This document shows positions 12,344-24,474 of a DNA stretch of 64,000 nt, piece by piece. Below the pieces are notes generated by a model. That model worked only from the letters and a program-made list of their open reading frames with translations, made no database searches and had not been told where the DNA came from. Made by a program: the position numbers and the translations under genes. This DNA comes from Isoetes taiwanensis (Eukaryota; Streptophyta; Lycopodiopsida; Isoetales; Isoetaceae): positions 6,119,310 through 6,183,309 of the forward strand of contig JAJEKV010000025.1 in NCBI GenBank assembly GCA_021234155.1, written 5' to 3'. The stretch's first letter is position 1. Every line of letters begins with the position of its first letter.

Positions 12344-13681
12344 TCACTTCAATCTATTTAGAATCAGACAAAATATAAAATTTTAATTTTTAGTGATTTA
12401 ACAAATTTAAAATTGCCAATCATGATAATTTTTAAATTTGCTTTAGGAAAAATTTTAAGTTGAAATTAATTAAATGATAAAGTTAATGTTTTAATAATAA
12501 CTATTGAATAATTTATTATTGATGAAATAAAATATAATCAATAATAAGCTATTTAATTTTTAAAATATAAGTGTAATTAGTTAATTAATGTCAATCTAAA
12601 AGATTCTTCTATGGATATTTCTAAAAAATAACATTTTAATCATAGAGAGTTTATCTTGGATTAAAATTTAATTCTAAATAGAGCAAAGTGAAAATTAGTT
12701 TAGAAAGCAATCTTATACTTTAGTAGCCATCATACTTTTGATCTAAAGGTAAATTGAACGAATTTTTGAAATCAATAAGAGTTGAAAATACTTATAATCT
12801 TATCATGACATCCTTGAAGTGTATCTATTAGATTTGAATAAGTCCAAATTTTGTTAAATATGTCATAATGTTATTGGCATTGTTAGTAGATGATAGTAAT
12901 TTATTATAATGCTTTAAAACTTGCCTTATGGTCCAGAACAACTTCTATCTTCGATGGCTTACTGCTTGCGGTGTTTTGATATGTACTAAGGAAAGCTCAA
13001 TAACCTGTATATTTTACCACGTCTATGCAGCTAGATGGTTAATGTGGCAGGACATCCCAAATATGTATGTACAAGCGAAAATGAATGTGGCAGGGTTGAG
13101 ATAGATCATTATTAGTAAATAGAAATCGAGCACAAGTGCTATTTTTCTTCTAATATATCAAGATCAAATGGTCCCTTATGTTGCTCCATTTGTAAGAGGG
13201 ACGAAAGCACATAGTTTGTGCTTCCGTATGGGCTTCCTTGCACAGTCTTCTCATCTGACCACCCAAATTTGTAGGATTTCTAAGACTGAACTCTTTATAT
13301 TTTTTCTCTATGTTTTTTTCCAATTCACATCCATTGCCGAGTTAGAGCCAAAGATGTACCTCAAGAAGGCTCATAAAAGAAAAGATCAAGAAGAAGAGCT
13401 TTCTTGGTAACGACCACCAAGACAAGGTATGCCAGAAAATGATTAGAACTCTTGAAATGATAACCTCAAACGACATCTTTCACTTCTATCACATATTCTT
13501 CTGTGCCATCTGGGAAATAGTTTTGATTGGCTTAAACATACTATAAATATTGCTTATGTTTGCAGGCTTGCAACAAATTATATGAAATTAGAAGTTATTA
13601 AAATGCAGCATCTTTAAAGCTAGCAGATGCAATGGCAGTTCCATTTATTTCCTTTCAGTGTTTACTTTTTCTGGTGTTGCT
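12344..13681. other. very AT-rich spacer, no gene seen
   Basis: Long runs of A/T with no coding signal. The open frame at 13168-13410 lacks a recognisable domain. It leads into the first R1 repeat copy. Confidence 0.4.
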
Positions 13682-14459
13682 CTAGCCAATGCTAACTGGA
13701 TCCATGTCTCTAAGGCTTTCGAAAACGATTTCTTTGGAGCATTCTATTCCATGCATGTTAAGATCGTCATTTTACTTTTGTATTAATATTTGTTATATTT
13801 GTATAGTTTGCTTATTTGAGGTGCCTATTAATGGTCATAATAAAGCTTGATCACTTGCTGCATTTTTAGATGTCATTGTTGCAATAGTTTGTTAGGGCTA
13901 TAGGTTGCCACTTCATGGTGATATAATGGCGATTTATGCTATGTAGCCCAAGTTTAGTCGCACGAATCAAAAGCTTGCACCCATAGTTATCCCATAACAA
14001 AGTTGTAGTTAGGATTCGATGTCATGTTCTCCACCTCTCATTCATCAGTGACCCATAGTTAAATTTTGATGTCATGTTTCCCATCTAGGTGCTAGAGGCT
14101 TGATCAATAATAACTCTATATAGAGTTGCATGCTCCGATAACATATGCTTTTTCTACGTATTTGGTGTATTTGTGCATAGAATAGACCATATATATATGT
14201 TTATGACTTTTGTTTTGAGCTTCTTAATGTACTACATTTGCTTAGCTAAACATATTTCGCATATGGGCAGTTTACATTTTGTTCATGAACTTTGTTGCTT
14301 TTAAAAATCGCCTCTTGAGATGCTAAAAGGGATACATTTTTTAGAAGATTAGTCATTAATGCCCTTACACGAAAAAGACAAGATTTGTTCTCATCTTCAT
14401 TTTTTCATGCAAATGTCCATTTTCTATCCTTCTTCAATTTCAATCATGTAAGATGCCCT

Positions 14460-14753
14460 TCATTCCACTGCATCTACAAAGATGATTATATATATGTAAT
14501 GTTCTATTGCACTTGCAAAATTTGATATCTTGACCCATTCCACACGTGCTTGAATAATGCCCGGCATTGCCAGGCACGCGTCTCTAGTTTGTAATACTTT
14601 GACACCATGTTGAAACTCAAAGTAAACCAATAAAGTCTCACCAACCAATAAAATTCCACCAACCATGATAGGCATTGGCACCATGTGATAATCCAGCCAA
14701 AGACACTTCAATGGGTTCTTTTGTAATTGCTCATCCACATAATTTTTTTGCAT
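14460..14753 (-). CDS. recurrent R1 ORF, 97 aa, unknown function
   Basis: The frame starts MQKNYVDEQLQKNPLK, is open to a stop at 14460, and recurs with few changes in the other R1 copies. A central stretch reads LVYFEFQHGVKVLQTRDAC and a tail reads RVEWVK followed by an aromatic, Ile-rich end. I recognise no family. Just upstream a CT/AT-rich tract ends in AG (TTTAAATAATTATAAG), which could be a splice acceptor, so this may be a last exon. The same sequence PPIMQxNYVDE appears degenerately further upstream in the unit, so the segment itself has been duplicated. It could also be a non-coding conserved repeat that happens to be open. Confidence 0.4.
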   Translation of the reverse strand: MQKNYVDEQLQKNPLKCLWLDYHMVPMPIMVGGILLVGETLLVYFEFQHGVKVLQTRDACLAMPGIIQARVEWVKISNFASAIEHYIYIIIFVDAVE

Positions 14754-15828
14754 AATTGGTGGATCATATTGCTGTAGAAGATGATGGTTATGTGCTTATA
14801 ATTATTTAAAAAGAAGAATCTTGGTTTCCATTACAATCAAATCCATTCGACATACTAAACATATCCCAGAATCAAATCTACAATCTCTTTCTAATGTCCA
14901 TATTGGTTACAACTTGGTTTCACACTTTGTTAATCCTCATTTGACACTATATTAAAAAATTGTAATTATAAAGGTATGATAAATTTGTACATCTTCACAA
15001 ATGTCAAGAAATTTGAAAGTTGGGTCTGTTTCATACCGTGATGTACTTTATTGACAATTTCTACTATTAGATTGGGTTCTTTTTTTTAATTTTCTATTTC
15101 GTCTAAAGACAATGTCATTGTCATTGATCTATCTTCAACTACTGGTTGATTGATCTATCTATCTTCATCTACATCAATGAAGGGTTGCCTTCTACGCATC
15201 ATCCACCTCTTTTTTGGACCCATCCTTGCATGCCAGACCGAGTTCTATGCGGCATAGGAAGGATAGGACGTTGATTTATTCCCAGAGGCCGCATACAGCA
15301 AGCATAGGAAAAGCGAGGCAGGAGAAGCTGCGGGAGTCTTTGCTAGAAGGGCACGTTAGTAGTATTTGTATCGATTACAACCAACAAATTGTGTGGTCTG
15401 GATCTCTGCCATGTGATAGAGGGACCAGTAAAAGGAAAGGGTCCTTTTGCTCGACACGTGGCGCCAATATTTTGCTACAAATACTACATAGGTTGGGTAG
15501 TTGGTTGTATGCAAATTTGGGATTGCGTGTATTCTTGGGTAGGGCCATGCTAATATTTTCTCCATCGTCTCATGTTTATCGGATGTGCCGAAGGATCAAA
15601 TTCGGATTTGATTCTGGCCTCAAAGCCCCTTCATCTCCAAACTAGCCCTTCTAGTTCAAACTCATCAAACCTGAATCGAAATCCCGTTGCTGACTAATTT
15701 GGGCCGAAAATGATATGATGAGCGTTAATATGTTGAAAGGTTTCAGAAATGGCCAATTGGGTTCGTGTATAATTTCTCATCCACATAGTTCCTCTGCATG
15801 ATCGGCGGATCTTACTGCTTCAGAAGGT

Positions 15829-15928
15829 GATGGTTATGTTTTATCCTTCGCCCGACTACCAATTGATCATTTTCTAAAACCACGAATTTGGATTCCCTCA
15901 TCCGGGCAAAGGATAAAACATAACCATC
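15829..15928. repeat. 18-bp perfect inverted repeat in R1
   Basis: GATGGTTATGTTTTATCC (15829-15846) is repeated in perfect inversion at 15911-15928 with a 64-bp spacer. The same words recur in the other R1 copies, near 19524 and 19604, and as three arms at 27276-27490. The pair can form a stem-loop in RNA or a cruciform in DNA. Confidence 0.8.
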
Positions 15929-16299
15929 ATCTTACTGGCCGAGGGCTCAGCGGAAGGATGAGCACATCCAATTGATCATTTTTCTACCACGGGAATCCCT
16001 GCATAGTCGGCGGATCTCGGTCTTTGCGAAGATGGTGTATGTTCTCAAAATCACGGTGATCTGCAGTTTGCGGCATATCTAAACTTATGGATGGTAAGCA
16101 AATGTCACGGATCGTTATAATACTTTAATTATGAATGTTGTTATCCGCAAAGTTCTACTTGGCTGATGACATTTTAGGGAGCGAGGTGGATTTTATTTTG
16201 CGAACTGTTCAGCGGAAGTCGCGAGATCGGAAAACCTTACAAGTTGATTTTGGCCCCATAAGCAGCAAAGCAGTGCTCTTGCCTCCTTCATAGTAAGAA

Positions 16300-16640
16300 T
16301 AAGGTCACATGAGGAGGTCGACATGGTATAATCCATGTCGACGCGGAATATATAAATTGTCTTGGAATTATGGCAGAATCATATTTGCACAAATGATGCC
16401 ACTGTGTTACATAAGCAGGTTGCATGAGCATTTTGGATGGTCCATCTACTATGAAATCCTTCTACTGCTACATATTCCAATCCAAGGTATTCATGTCAAC
16501 ATGAATCAATTCAGTCGAGGAGGTAAGCCGGTGGAACCGATTCATGTTGACATGAAGCACTCCATGTCAAAATGCCTCATGTGAACCATGTCAAAAGATG
16601 TTTTGATGTACAGTGAGATGTATCTTCGTATGACCTTACC
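16300..16640. repeat. cluster of short palindromes with GTYRAC cores, R1 copy 1
   Basis: Within about 340 bp there are several near-palindromes: GGTCGACATGG...CCATGTCGAC, ATTCATGTCAACATGAAT and GATTCATGTTGACATGAA, plus further CATGTCAA half-sites. Each is centred on GTCGAC, GTCAAC or GTTGAC. The cluster recurs at 20020-20290, 26700-27030 and 30905-31060. Confidence 0.75.
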
Positions 16641-18180
16641 TTAAAAAGCGGGTTCTAAACATGAGACTTTCTTATATAATGAAGCACCTTTTGTGGTATT
16701 TACCTTGTAAAGGTTTGTTTACGGTACTGCACATCTTCTTCAATAAGCAAACTAGTTTTGCGACTTAGGTAGCCAACATGTTTTGTCCATGATTTACGCA
16801 CGCAAAGCCAATATCTTTGAAGTTCATGCATAAAATAAGAATGTTGATGAAATGATCAAACAATGGTGCATACAATTCAATGAAGTTTTAAATGCACTTA
16901 ATTCCTAGCAATCCACTCCAATATTTGCATTCAAATTCTATAGCAATTAACAACATTCAAGAATATTAGACTTAGAGACAGGAAATGTACTTACAATAAA
17001 AATATAGTTGAGGCATGTTTGTATTTTGTGTTGCATGGCTAGAATATCCAAATTTATGTATACATTAATGGCACAATCAATCCCGGGTACACTTTTGCCT
17101 ATTTATATAATGGAAATTACATTCTCGGGATTGCTCCTGCGATTTTCCTCCAACGAATTGGATCATTCCACTTCCATGACTAATAGAAATCTCGGGCAAT
17201 TAGAGTTGAAAGGCGGGTTTGAGTATCATGTTCTCCACCTCTCATTCATCCCATTGACCCATAGTTAAATTTTGATATCATGTTTTCCCATCGGGTGCTA
17301 GGGTTGATCAATAATAACTCTATGTAGAGTTGCATGCTCAGATAACATATGCTTTTCTCATTATTTGGTGTAGATATATATATATATGTAAGAATGTTGA
17401 TGAAATGATCAAACAATGGTGCATGAATTCAATGAAGTTTTAAATGCACTTAATTCTGAAATCCACTCCAATGTTGCATTCAAATTCTATGGCAAGTACA
17501 ACAACATTCAGAATATTAGACTTAGAGACGAAATGTACTTGCGGCAAAAATATAGTTGAGACATGTTTGTATTTTTTGTATTCACGGTGAGATATCCCAA
17601 ATTTATGTATACGGTAATGGCTGATCAATGGTACTTTTGCCTATTATAATGGAAATTACATTCTCGGGATTGCTCTTGCGGAATTTTCCTCCAATTCGGA
17701 TCATTCCACTTCCATATGACTAATAGAAATCTCGAACGAATTAGAGTTGAAAATGGGATTTGATGTCATGTTCTCCACCTCTCATTCATCAGTGACCCAT
17801 AGTTAAATTTTGATATCATGTTTCCCATCTAGGTGCTAGAGGGTTGATCAATAATAACTCTATGTAGAGTTGCATGCTCCGATAACATATGCTTTTTCTA
17901 CGTATTTGGTGTATTTGTGCATAGAATAGACCATATATATATGTTTATGTTCTTGATGTACTACATCTGCTTAGCTAAATATATTTCGCATATGGGTAGT
18001 TTACATTTTGTTTATGAACTTTGTTGCTTTTAAAATTTGCCTCTTGAGATGCTAAAAGGGATACATTTTTTAGAAGATTAGTCATTAATGCCCTTACACA
18101 AAGAAGACAAGATTTGTTCTCATCTTCATCTTTCATGCAAATGTCCATTTCCTATCCTTCTTCAATTTCAATCATGTAAG

Positions 18181-18464
18181 ATGCCCTTCATTCCACTCCA
18201 TCTACAAAGATGATTATTATATGTAATGTTCTATTGCACTTGCAAAATTTGATATCATTGACCCATTCCACACGTGCTTGAATAATGCCCGGCATGCTGG
18301 GCACGCGTCTCTAGTTTGTAGTACTTTGACACCATGTTGAAAAAAGTCTCACCAACCAATGAAATCCCACAACCCATGATAGGCATTGGCACCATGTGAT
18401 AATCCAGCCAAAGACACTTCAATGGGTTCTTTTGTAATTGCTCATCCACATAATTTTTTTGCAT
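18181..18464 (-). pseudogene. R1 ORF copy 2, frameshifted
   Basis: The N-terminal part (MQKNYVDEQLQKNPLK...) is intact from 18464, but about 26 bp are deleted in the middle, where the GETLLVYFEFQ segment lies, and an extra base near 18255 shifts the tail. It is otherwise nearly identical to the copy at 14460-14753. Confidence 0.5.
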
Positions 18465-20561
18465 AATTGGTGGATCATATTGCTGTAGAAGATGATGGTT
18501 ATGTGCTTATAATTATTTAAAAAGAAGAATCTTGGTTTCCATTACAATCAAATCCATTCGACATACTAAACATATCCCAGAATCAAATCTACAATCTCTT
18601 TCTAATGTCCATATTGGTTACAACTTGGTTTCACACTTTGTTAATCCTCATTTGACACTATATTAAAAAATTGTAATTATAAGGTAGCAATAAATTTGTA
18701 CATCTTCACAAACGTCAAGAAATTTGAAAGTTGGGTCTGTTTCATACCGTGATGTACTTTATTGACAATTTCTACTATTAGATTGGGTTCTTTTTTTTAA
18801 TTTTCTATTTCGTCTAAAGACAATGTCATTGTCATTGATCTATCTTCAACTACTGGTTGATTGATCTATCTATCTTCATCTACATCAATGAAGGGTTGCC
18901 TTCTACGCATCATCCACCTCTTTTTTGGACCCATCCTTGCATGCCAGACCGAGTTCTATGCAGCATAGGAAGGATAGGACGTTGGTTATTCCAGAGGCAC
19001 GCCACGAAGCATAGGAGAAAGGCAGAGCAGGAAGCTTCCTGGAGTACTGCTAGAAGACGTTAGTGACTGTATCGATTACAACCAACAAATTGTGTGGTCT
19101 GGATCTCTGCCATGTGATAGAGGGACCAGTAAAAGGAAAGGGTCCTTTTGCTCGACACGTGGCGCCAATATTTTGCTACAAATACTACATAGGTTGGGTA
19201 GTTGATTGTATGCAAATTTGGGATTGCGTGTATTCTTGGGTAGGGCCATGCTAATATTTTCTCCATCGTCTCATGTTTATCGGATGTGCCGAAGGATCAA
19301 ATTCGGATTTGATTCTGGCCTCAAAGCCCCTTCATCTCCAAACTAGCCGCAGTTCAAACCGTAAACTTTGAATCGAAATCCCGTTGCTGACTAATTTGGG
19401 CCGAAAATGATATGATGAGCGTTAATATGTTGAAAGGTTTCAGAAATGGCCAATTGGGTTCGTGTATAATTTCTCATCCACATAGTTCCTGCACTTGATC
19501 GGTAGGATCTTCTGCCTTGAAGGTGATGGTTATGTTTTCTTGGCGGAGCTACCAATTGATCATTTTCTAAAACCACGAATTTGGATTCCCTCATCCGGGC
19601 AAAGGATAAAACATAACCATCATCTTCTGCTTGGCCGGGGCTCCAGCGGAAGGATAGGCTTTGTCAATTGATCATTTTCTACCGATCCCTGCGCCGTCGG
19701 TAGGATCTCGGTGCCTTGAGGAAGATGATTGTTATGTTTTATCCAAAATCCTGTTGATCTCACGGTTGCGGCATAATATCCTAAGCATGGATTAGGTAAA
19801 GCAGATATGCGGATGGGTTACTATCTTTGCTAATTATATGAATATTGTTATCACAAAGTTCTTGCAACTTTATTGACATTTTTAGGGGCGAGGTGGATTT
19901 TTTATTTTCTTGGAGAACTATTCAACGTCTTGAGGATCCGGGAAGCAACCTGAAGTGACATTTGATTTTGGCCCGAAGCTGACAAAAGCGGTGCTCTTGC
20001 CTCCTTCATAGTAAGAATAGGGTCACATGAGGAGGTCGACATGGTATAATCCATGTCGACATGAACCCTTATAAATTGTGTGGGTCTCATGATCATGTTG
20101 CACAAATGATGCCACGTGGCAATAAAAGATGGTCCATCTACTATGAAATCCTTCTACTGCTACATATTCCAATCCAAGGTATTCATGTCAACATGAATCA
20201 ATTGATCAAGAGGTAAGCGGGTGGAACGATTCATGTTGACATGAAGCACTCAGTCAAATGCCTCATGTGGTGCATCAAAGATGTTTTGATGTCTAAGTAA
20301 GAAGATATGCGACATCTTCACGTGACTATACAGCAAAAGCGGAGTTCTAAACATGAGACTTTCTTATATAATAAGAAAGCACCTTTTGTAGGTATTTACC
20401 TTGTAAAGGTTTGTTCTGAACCTTCCACATCTTCTTCTAATAAGCAAGCTAATTCAACTTGAGTAGCCAACATGAACATCCCATGATTTACGCAAAGCCA
20501 ATATCTTTGAAGTTCATGCATAAAACAAGAATGTTGATGGGAAATGATCAAACAATGGTGC

Positions 20562-21546
20562 ATTCTCATTTTGACTCGCGCGGCCTAACAACGTAGAAAG
20601 AGAGGAGCTTCCGTCGATCCGAGATGAAGGCTCGAGAAATGCCCCATAGTGGAGGAATGCGAGGAGTAAGCGAGGCGAAGGATAGGAAGGAATCACGAGA
20701 AGATAGGAAGCGCCGAGGAAGGGATCGCCCGGGGAAAGGTCGCCTTGAGGGCCAAGGTAGAAGAGAACCGAGAGCGATAAGCGCCCGAGGAAGGGATCGC
20801 CGGAAAGGTCAGGTCGAGAGAAACAAGAATGATAGGAAATGCCACGAAAGGTCAACCCATGCAAGAGAAGCCCCTCCTGCGCATGAGCATAAGTATAACA
20901 CGAAACAACTGGCTGAAATGGATGGGGCTTTTCTATTCATCCCAGCCAGTCTTAATTACAATGGTAGAGAGTGGGTAGCTGCATGTCATAAGCTACCCAA
21001 AAACAAAAATACAGGGAATATCCGGTCTGTACACGGACCCCAAAATACAAAAATATATCATAGATGTTTGGCTAGTGTATTTACTGGGGCTTATCATGCG
21101 AGGGATTAAAAACCCAGCCCTTTTGGGTTTGAGGAAAAACCCTAGCCGATAAGCCTAGGCGTTAAGGCTGGGCTGTAGAGTACTAAACTTCCCAAAACCC
21201 GCGCTCCAAAAAGAAACCAGCGTCGTGCAGCGCTTACAATGTACTGCATAAGACCACAAAACACAATAGAGAAAGGAGCAAAAACCTGCAGCGAGGGCTG
21301 ATTAAGCGCGTGCCACGCGGAGCAAACATATATAAACAAAATACTTAGGGAGGGAGGGAGAGAGCATAGAACACCAACACGAAACAACTTCTTTGGCGAA
21401 GAAGCGTAGATGAGAGGTACGAGGCGAATGCGGGGAAAATAGCGATCCCCTAGGATAGAGGAGGCGAAATGCATGCAATGCATGCGAACTAGCGCATGCA
21501 ACTCTTGCGTAACAAATTAAAACTTTCGAGAATGCAGCGATCCGTC
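20562..21546. mobile_element. ~985-bp GC-richer insertion inside R1
   Basis: The host sequence CAATGGTGCATACAATTC is split here: it stops at TGCAT (20561) and resumes with TGCAT at about 21547, so a 5-bp duplication is likely. The insert is much richer in GC than R1. It has an open frame of 161 codons at 20624-21109 with an Arg-rich first half (RKRRGRDRPGKGR) and a less biased second half. It also has a 119-codon minus frame (21142-21501) and the telo-box-like AAAACCCTAG near 21134. Terminal bases are TC...TC, not TG...CA. I cannot assign the class. Confidence 0.5.
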
Positions 21547-22346
21547 GGATCGATCTGCATACAATTCAATGAAGTTTTAAATGCGCCCAATTCACAGCAA
21601 TCCACTCCAATGTTACATTCAAATTCTATATGGCAAGTACAACAACATTCAAGAATATTAGACTTAGAGACGAAATGTACTTGCAATAAAAATATAGTTG
21701 AGGCATGTTTGTATTTTGTGTTACATGTGAGATATCCCAAATTTATGTATACATTAATGGCACAATCAATCAGACTGCACCTGCCTATTTATAATGGAAA
21801 TTACATTCTCCGGGATTGCTCCTCTGATTTTCCTCCAATTCGGATCATTCCACTTCCATATGACTAATAGAAATCTCGAACGAATTAGAGTTGAAAATGG
21901 GATTTGATGTCATGTTCTCCACCTCTCATTCATCAGTGACCCATAGTTAAATTTTGATATCATGTTTCCCATCTAGGTGCTAGAGGGTTGATCAATAATA
22001 ACTCTATGTAGAGTTGCATGCTCCGATAACATATGCTTTTTCTACGTATTTGGTGTATTTGTGCATAGAATAGACCATATATATATGTTTATGACTTTTG
22101 TTTTGAGCTTCTTGATGTACTACATCTGCTTAGCTAAACATATTTCGCATATGGGTAGTTTACATTTTGTTTATGAACTTTGTTGCTTTTAAAAATTGCC
22201 TCTTGAGATGCTAAAAGGGATACATTTTTTAGAAGATTAGTCATTAATGCCCTTACACAAAGAAGACAAGATTTGTTCTCATCTTCATCTTTCATGCAAA
22301 TGTCCATTTCCTATCCTTCTTCAATTTCAATCATGTAAGATGCCCT

Positions 22347-22640
22347 TCATTCCACTCCATCTACAAAGATGATTATTATATGTAATGTTCTATTGCACTT
22401 GCAAAATTTGATATCATTGACCCATTCCACACGTGCTTGAATAATGCCCGGCATTGCTGGGCACGCGTCTCTAGTTTATAGTACTTTGACACCATGTTGA
22501 AACTCAAAGTAAACCAATAAAGTCTCGCCAACCAATGAAATCCCACAAACCATGATAGGCATTGGCACCATGTGATAATCCAGCTAAAGACACTTCAATG
22601 GGTTCTTTTGTAATTGCTCATCCACGTAATTCTTTTGCAT
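22347..22640 (-). pseudogene. R1 ORF copy 3, frameshifted
   Basis: Same segment as the other R1 ORFs, with the start ATG at 22640 and the stop region at 22347. It has the same extra base before the last third as copy 2 (ATATCATTGACC instead of ATATCTTGACC), so copies 2 and 3 share a more recent ancestor than either does with copy 1. Confidence 0.5.
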
Positions 22641-22735
22641 AATTGATGGATCATATTGCTGTAGAAGATGATGGTTATGTGCCTATAAGTATTTAAATTT
22701 GAAGAATCTTGGTTTCCAGTACAATCAAATCCAGT

Positions 22736-23085
22736 GACGCAACCCTTGATGTAGATGAAGATAGATAGATAGATAGATCAATCAATTAGTAGTTGAAGAT
22801 AGATCAATGACGATGACATTGTCTTTAGAAGAAATAGAAATTAAAAAAAGAACCCAATCTAGTAGTAGAAATTGTCAATAAAGTACATCACAGTATGAAA
22901 CAGATCCGACTTCTAAATTTCTTGACATTTATGAAGATGTACAAATTTATTGCTACCTTATAATTACAATTTTTTATTATAGTGTCAAATGAGAATTAAC
23001 AAATTGTGAAACCAATTTGTAGCCAATATGGACATTAGAAAGAGATTGTAGATTTGATTTTGAGATATGTTTAGTATGAGCAAGC
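22736..23085 (+). repeat. inverted R1 segment at the array end
   Basis: This is the reverse complement of about 14858-15190 in copy 1, carrying the (GATA)n tract and the TTGTCAATAAAGTACATCA block. In copy 1 the same segment follows CAATCAAATCCA in the other direction, so about 340 bp were inverted here. Sequence beyond 23085 no longer matches R1. Confidence 0.75.
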
Positions 23086-23446
23086 CCATGTTTTAAACTT
23101 GCTTGCTAAATACCAAAGAAATGTCAAATTCAAAAGCTATTATCACATCTAATCTCCGAACAAGTTGCTATCAATAAGTTCAAAATCCAGCCTGCAGTGA
23201 TATTGTTAACTATGACGTCAACATGTTCATAAGCCAACCTGCAGTTGACATTGTTATCACATCAATGAAGTTTCACCTCCTCCTTAGAACTATGCATTTG
23301 ATTTGAGCTTCAAATTCTGAGAGACCAAGAATTTCTAGAGCATGACTGAAATATTACTTGGCATTGTTTGAATGGAGGCGCTTGATCACTTATAGGAAGT
23401 GTTTAAGCCACGGCTTGTCTGATTTTTGCAACAAGCCCTAACTTAC

Positions 23447-24292
23447 CAGTGCCATTGAGAGGAATTATACATTTTTCATCTTGGAAAGACCACTGCAAAA
23501 AAGATACTACAACCTCTTCCATATGCAAATTCACTTTAAGGATTCAAGGTAGGCGTGTGTGTGATCTGAGTTCCTATAAGCGATTCGCGACTCAGGCAAA
23601 CTCCTTAATTCTTCAACAAACTCCTTAATTGAGAGCCCTGCAATGTAAATAATAGACATAAGCTTAACAATATAAGATGCTAATGCTATGGCTCCACTTT
23701 AAATTCCAATGTAACATTGACCTCACAATCACAAACCTTGTCCAGTACCAACGTCGTAAATCCCAAAGGCATGGCATGATTCAATGGATCATCCATCAAA
23801 TGCGTGACATGGATGTAGTCCCGCACGCAAGTCCCATCCTTAGTAAAATAATTGGTACCCCCTTCACTTAAGGACCGTTCTGAGGATATAATGGGGTATG
23901 TCATAGGAGGTCAGCGTTTTAATCTCAACACATTATACTTGAGTCCAAGAATGACTACCCATTTAGCGTAAAGCATGCACTCCAGAGATACACTCACTTC
24001 CGCGAGCTTTGGATGAGGAGTGCTTCTCCTACTCCCCTTAGGTAATGAGAATCGAGAAGACATTGAAATAAGCTGAGGGAATTTGAAGAGTTGTTTTTAT
24101 TAGAACTCTATATCATAATGCAAAAACAAAGAGCATTCCATTTCAAAGGAATGAGATGATACAGAGCGTATGAGAGAAGAAAGGGGCATATTGCAAGGAA
24201 TCCTATGATCAAATTGAGAGACTTGAGCATAGTCCCACTTACAATGTCTTCCGCCATTTTCTTTGCTTTTCCATATATATGGATTGATGAAG
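23447..24292 (-). pseudogene. UDP-arabinose/xylose 4-epimerase (UXE/MUR4-like) pseudogene, copy 1
   Basis: This is the C-terminal half of a Golgi UDP-D-xylose/UDP-L-arabinose 4-epimerase, a GalE-type SDR that makes UDP-arabinose for cell walls. Minus-strand exons: 24243-24292 reads YGKAKKMAEDI (the YxxxK catalytic motif region) and ends at a GTAAGT donor. Exon 23737-24107 begins after ATATAG, holds YFNV, a degraded GRLGEAPRPEL-like stretch, DGTCVRDYIHVTHLMDD and GIYDVGTGQ, and ends at a GTTTGT donor. Exon 23447-23637 follows TTTACATTGCAG, starts with SIKEFVEE and ends with SKMK near a GTAAG donor. Internal frameshifts and a short duplication in the last exon kill it. Retained introns show it came from genomic DNA, not from a processed mRNA. 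Confidence 0.8.
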
Positions 24293-24474
24293 CTTTTATA
24301 TACAACACAATGTAGCATACCTAATGCAATTAGACAATCATATTCCCAGCATGCTTGGACCTTGATCAAATTACCTCACAGTACTTATACGTGATTGGCA
24401 TTATCTTAGAGTTACCAATATAAATCATTGCCTCCTCAAGCTGTAAGCATGTTTGCTATGATGTCTAGAAGTAA

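Larger units (their letters stand above)
13682..17393 (-). repeat. R1 repeat, array copy 1 (promoter reads leftwards)
   Basis: R1 is a 3-4 kb repeat defined within this window; I do not recognise its class. Its left edge at 13682 matches the left edge of the distant copy at 60063. In the minus-strand direction a copy holds, in order: a promoter region with TATATAAATAGG (about 17097-17113), a leader, the palindrome cluster (16300-16640), an 18-bp inverted repeat (15829-15928), a segment with a CACGTGGC box near 15457, a short TATC tract, and the recurrent ORF (14460-14753). No transposase, reverse transcriptase or integrase motif was found. The promoter segment (about 16840-17390) is directly duplicated at 17394-17940. 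It could be a LARD-type non-autonomous retroelement. Confidence 0.75.
17394..22735 (-). repeat. R1 repeat, array copies 2 and 3 (with an insertion)
   Basis: The array continues head to tail. A duplicated promoter segment (17394-17940) leads into copy 2 (ORF region 18181-18464, palindromes near 20020-20290). A ~1 kb insertion (20562-21546) then interrupts the leader of copy 3, whose promoter is at 21550-22080 and ORF region at 22347-22640. The array stops abruptly at 22735. The repeating point ACCATATATATATGTTTATG recurs near 14190, 17930 and 22075, giving units of 3.7-4.1 kb. Confidence 0.75.

Noticed and set aside
15214-15645. 143-codon ORF in R1 copy 1
   Set aside because: It is broken in all other R1 copies and covers non-coding-looking promoter-like sequence (CACGTGGC, TATC tract).
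16309-16584. Frame with repeated IHVNMN/IHVDMK motifs
   Set aside because: The peptide repeats arise from the palindromic DNA words read in both directions, not from a protein.
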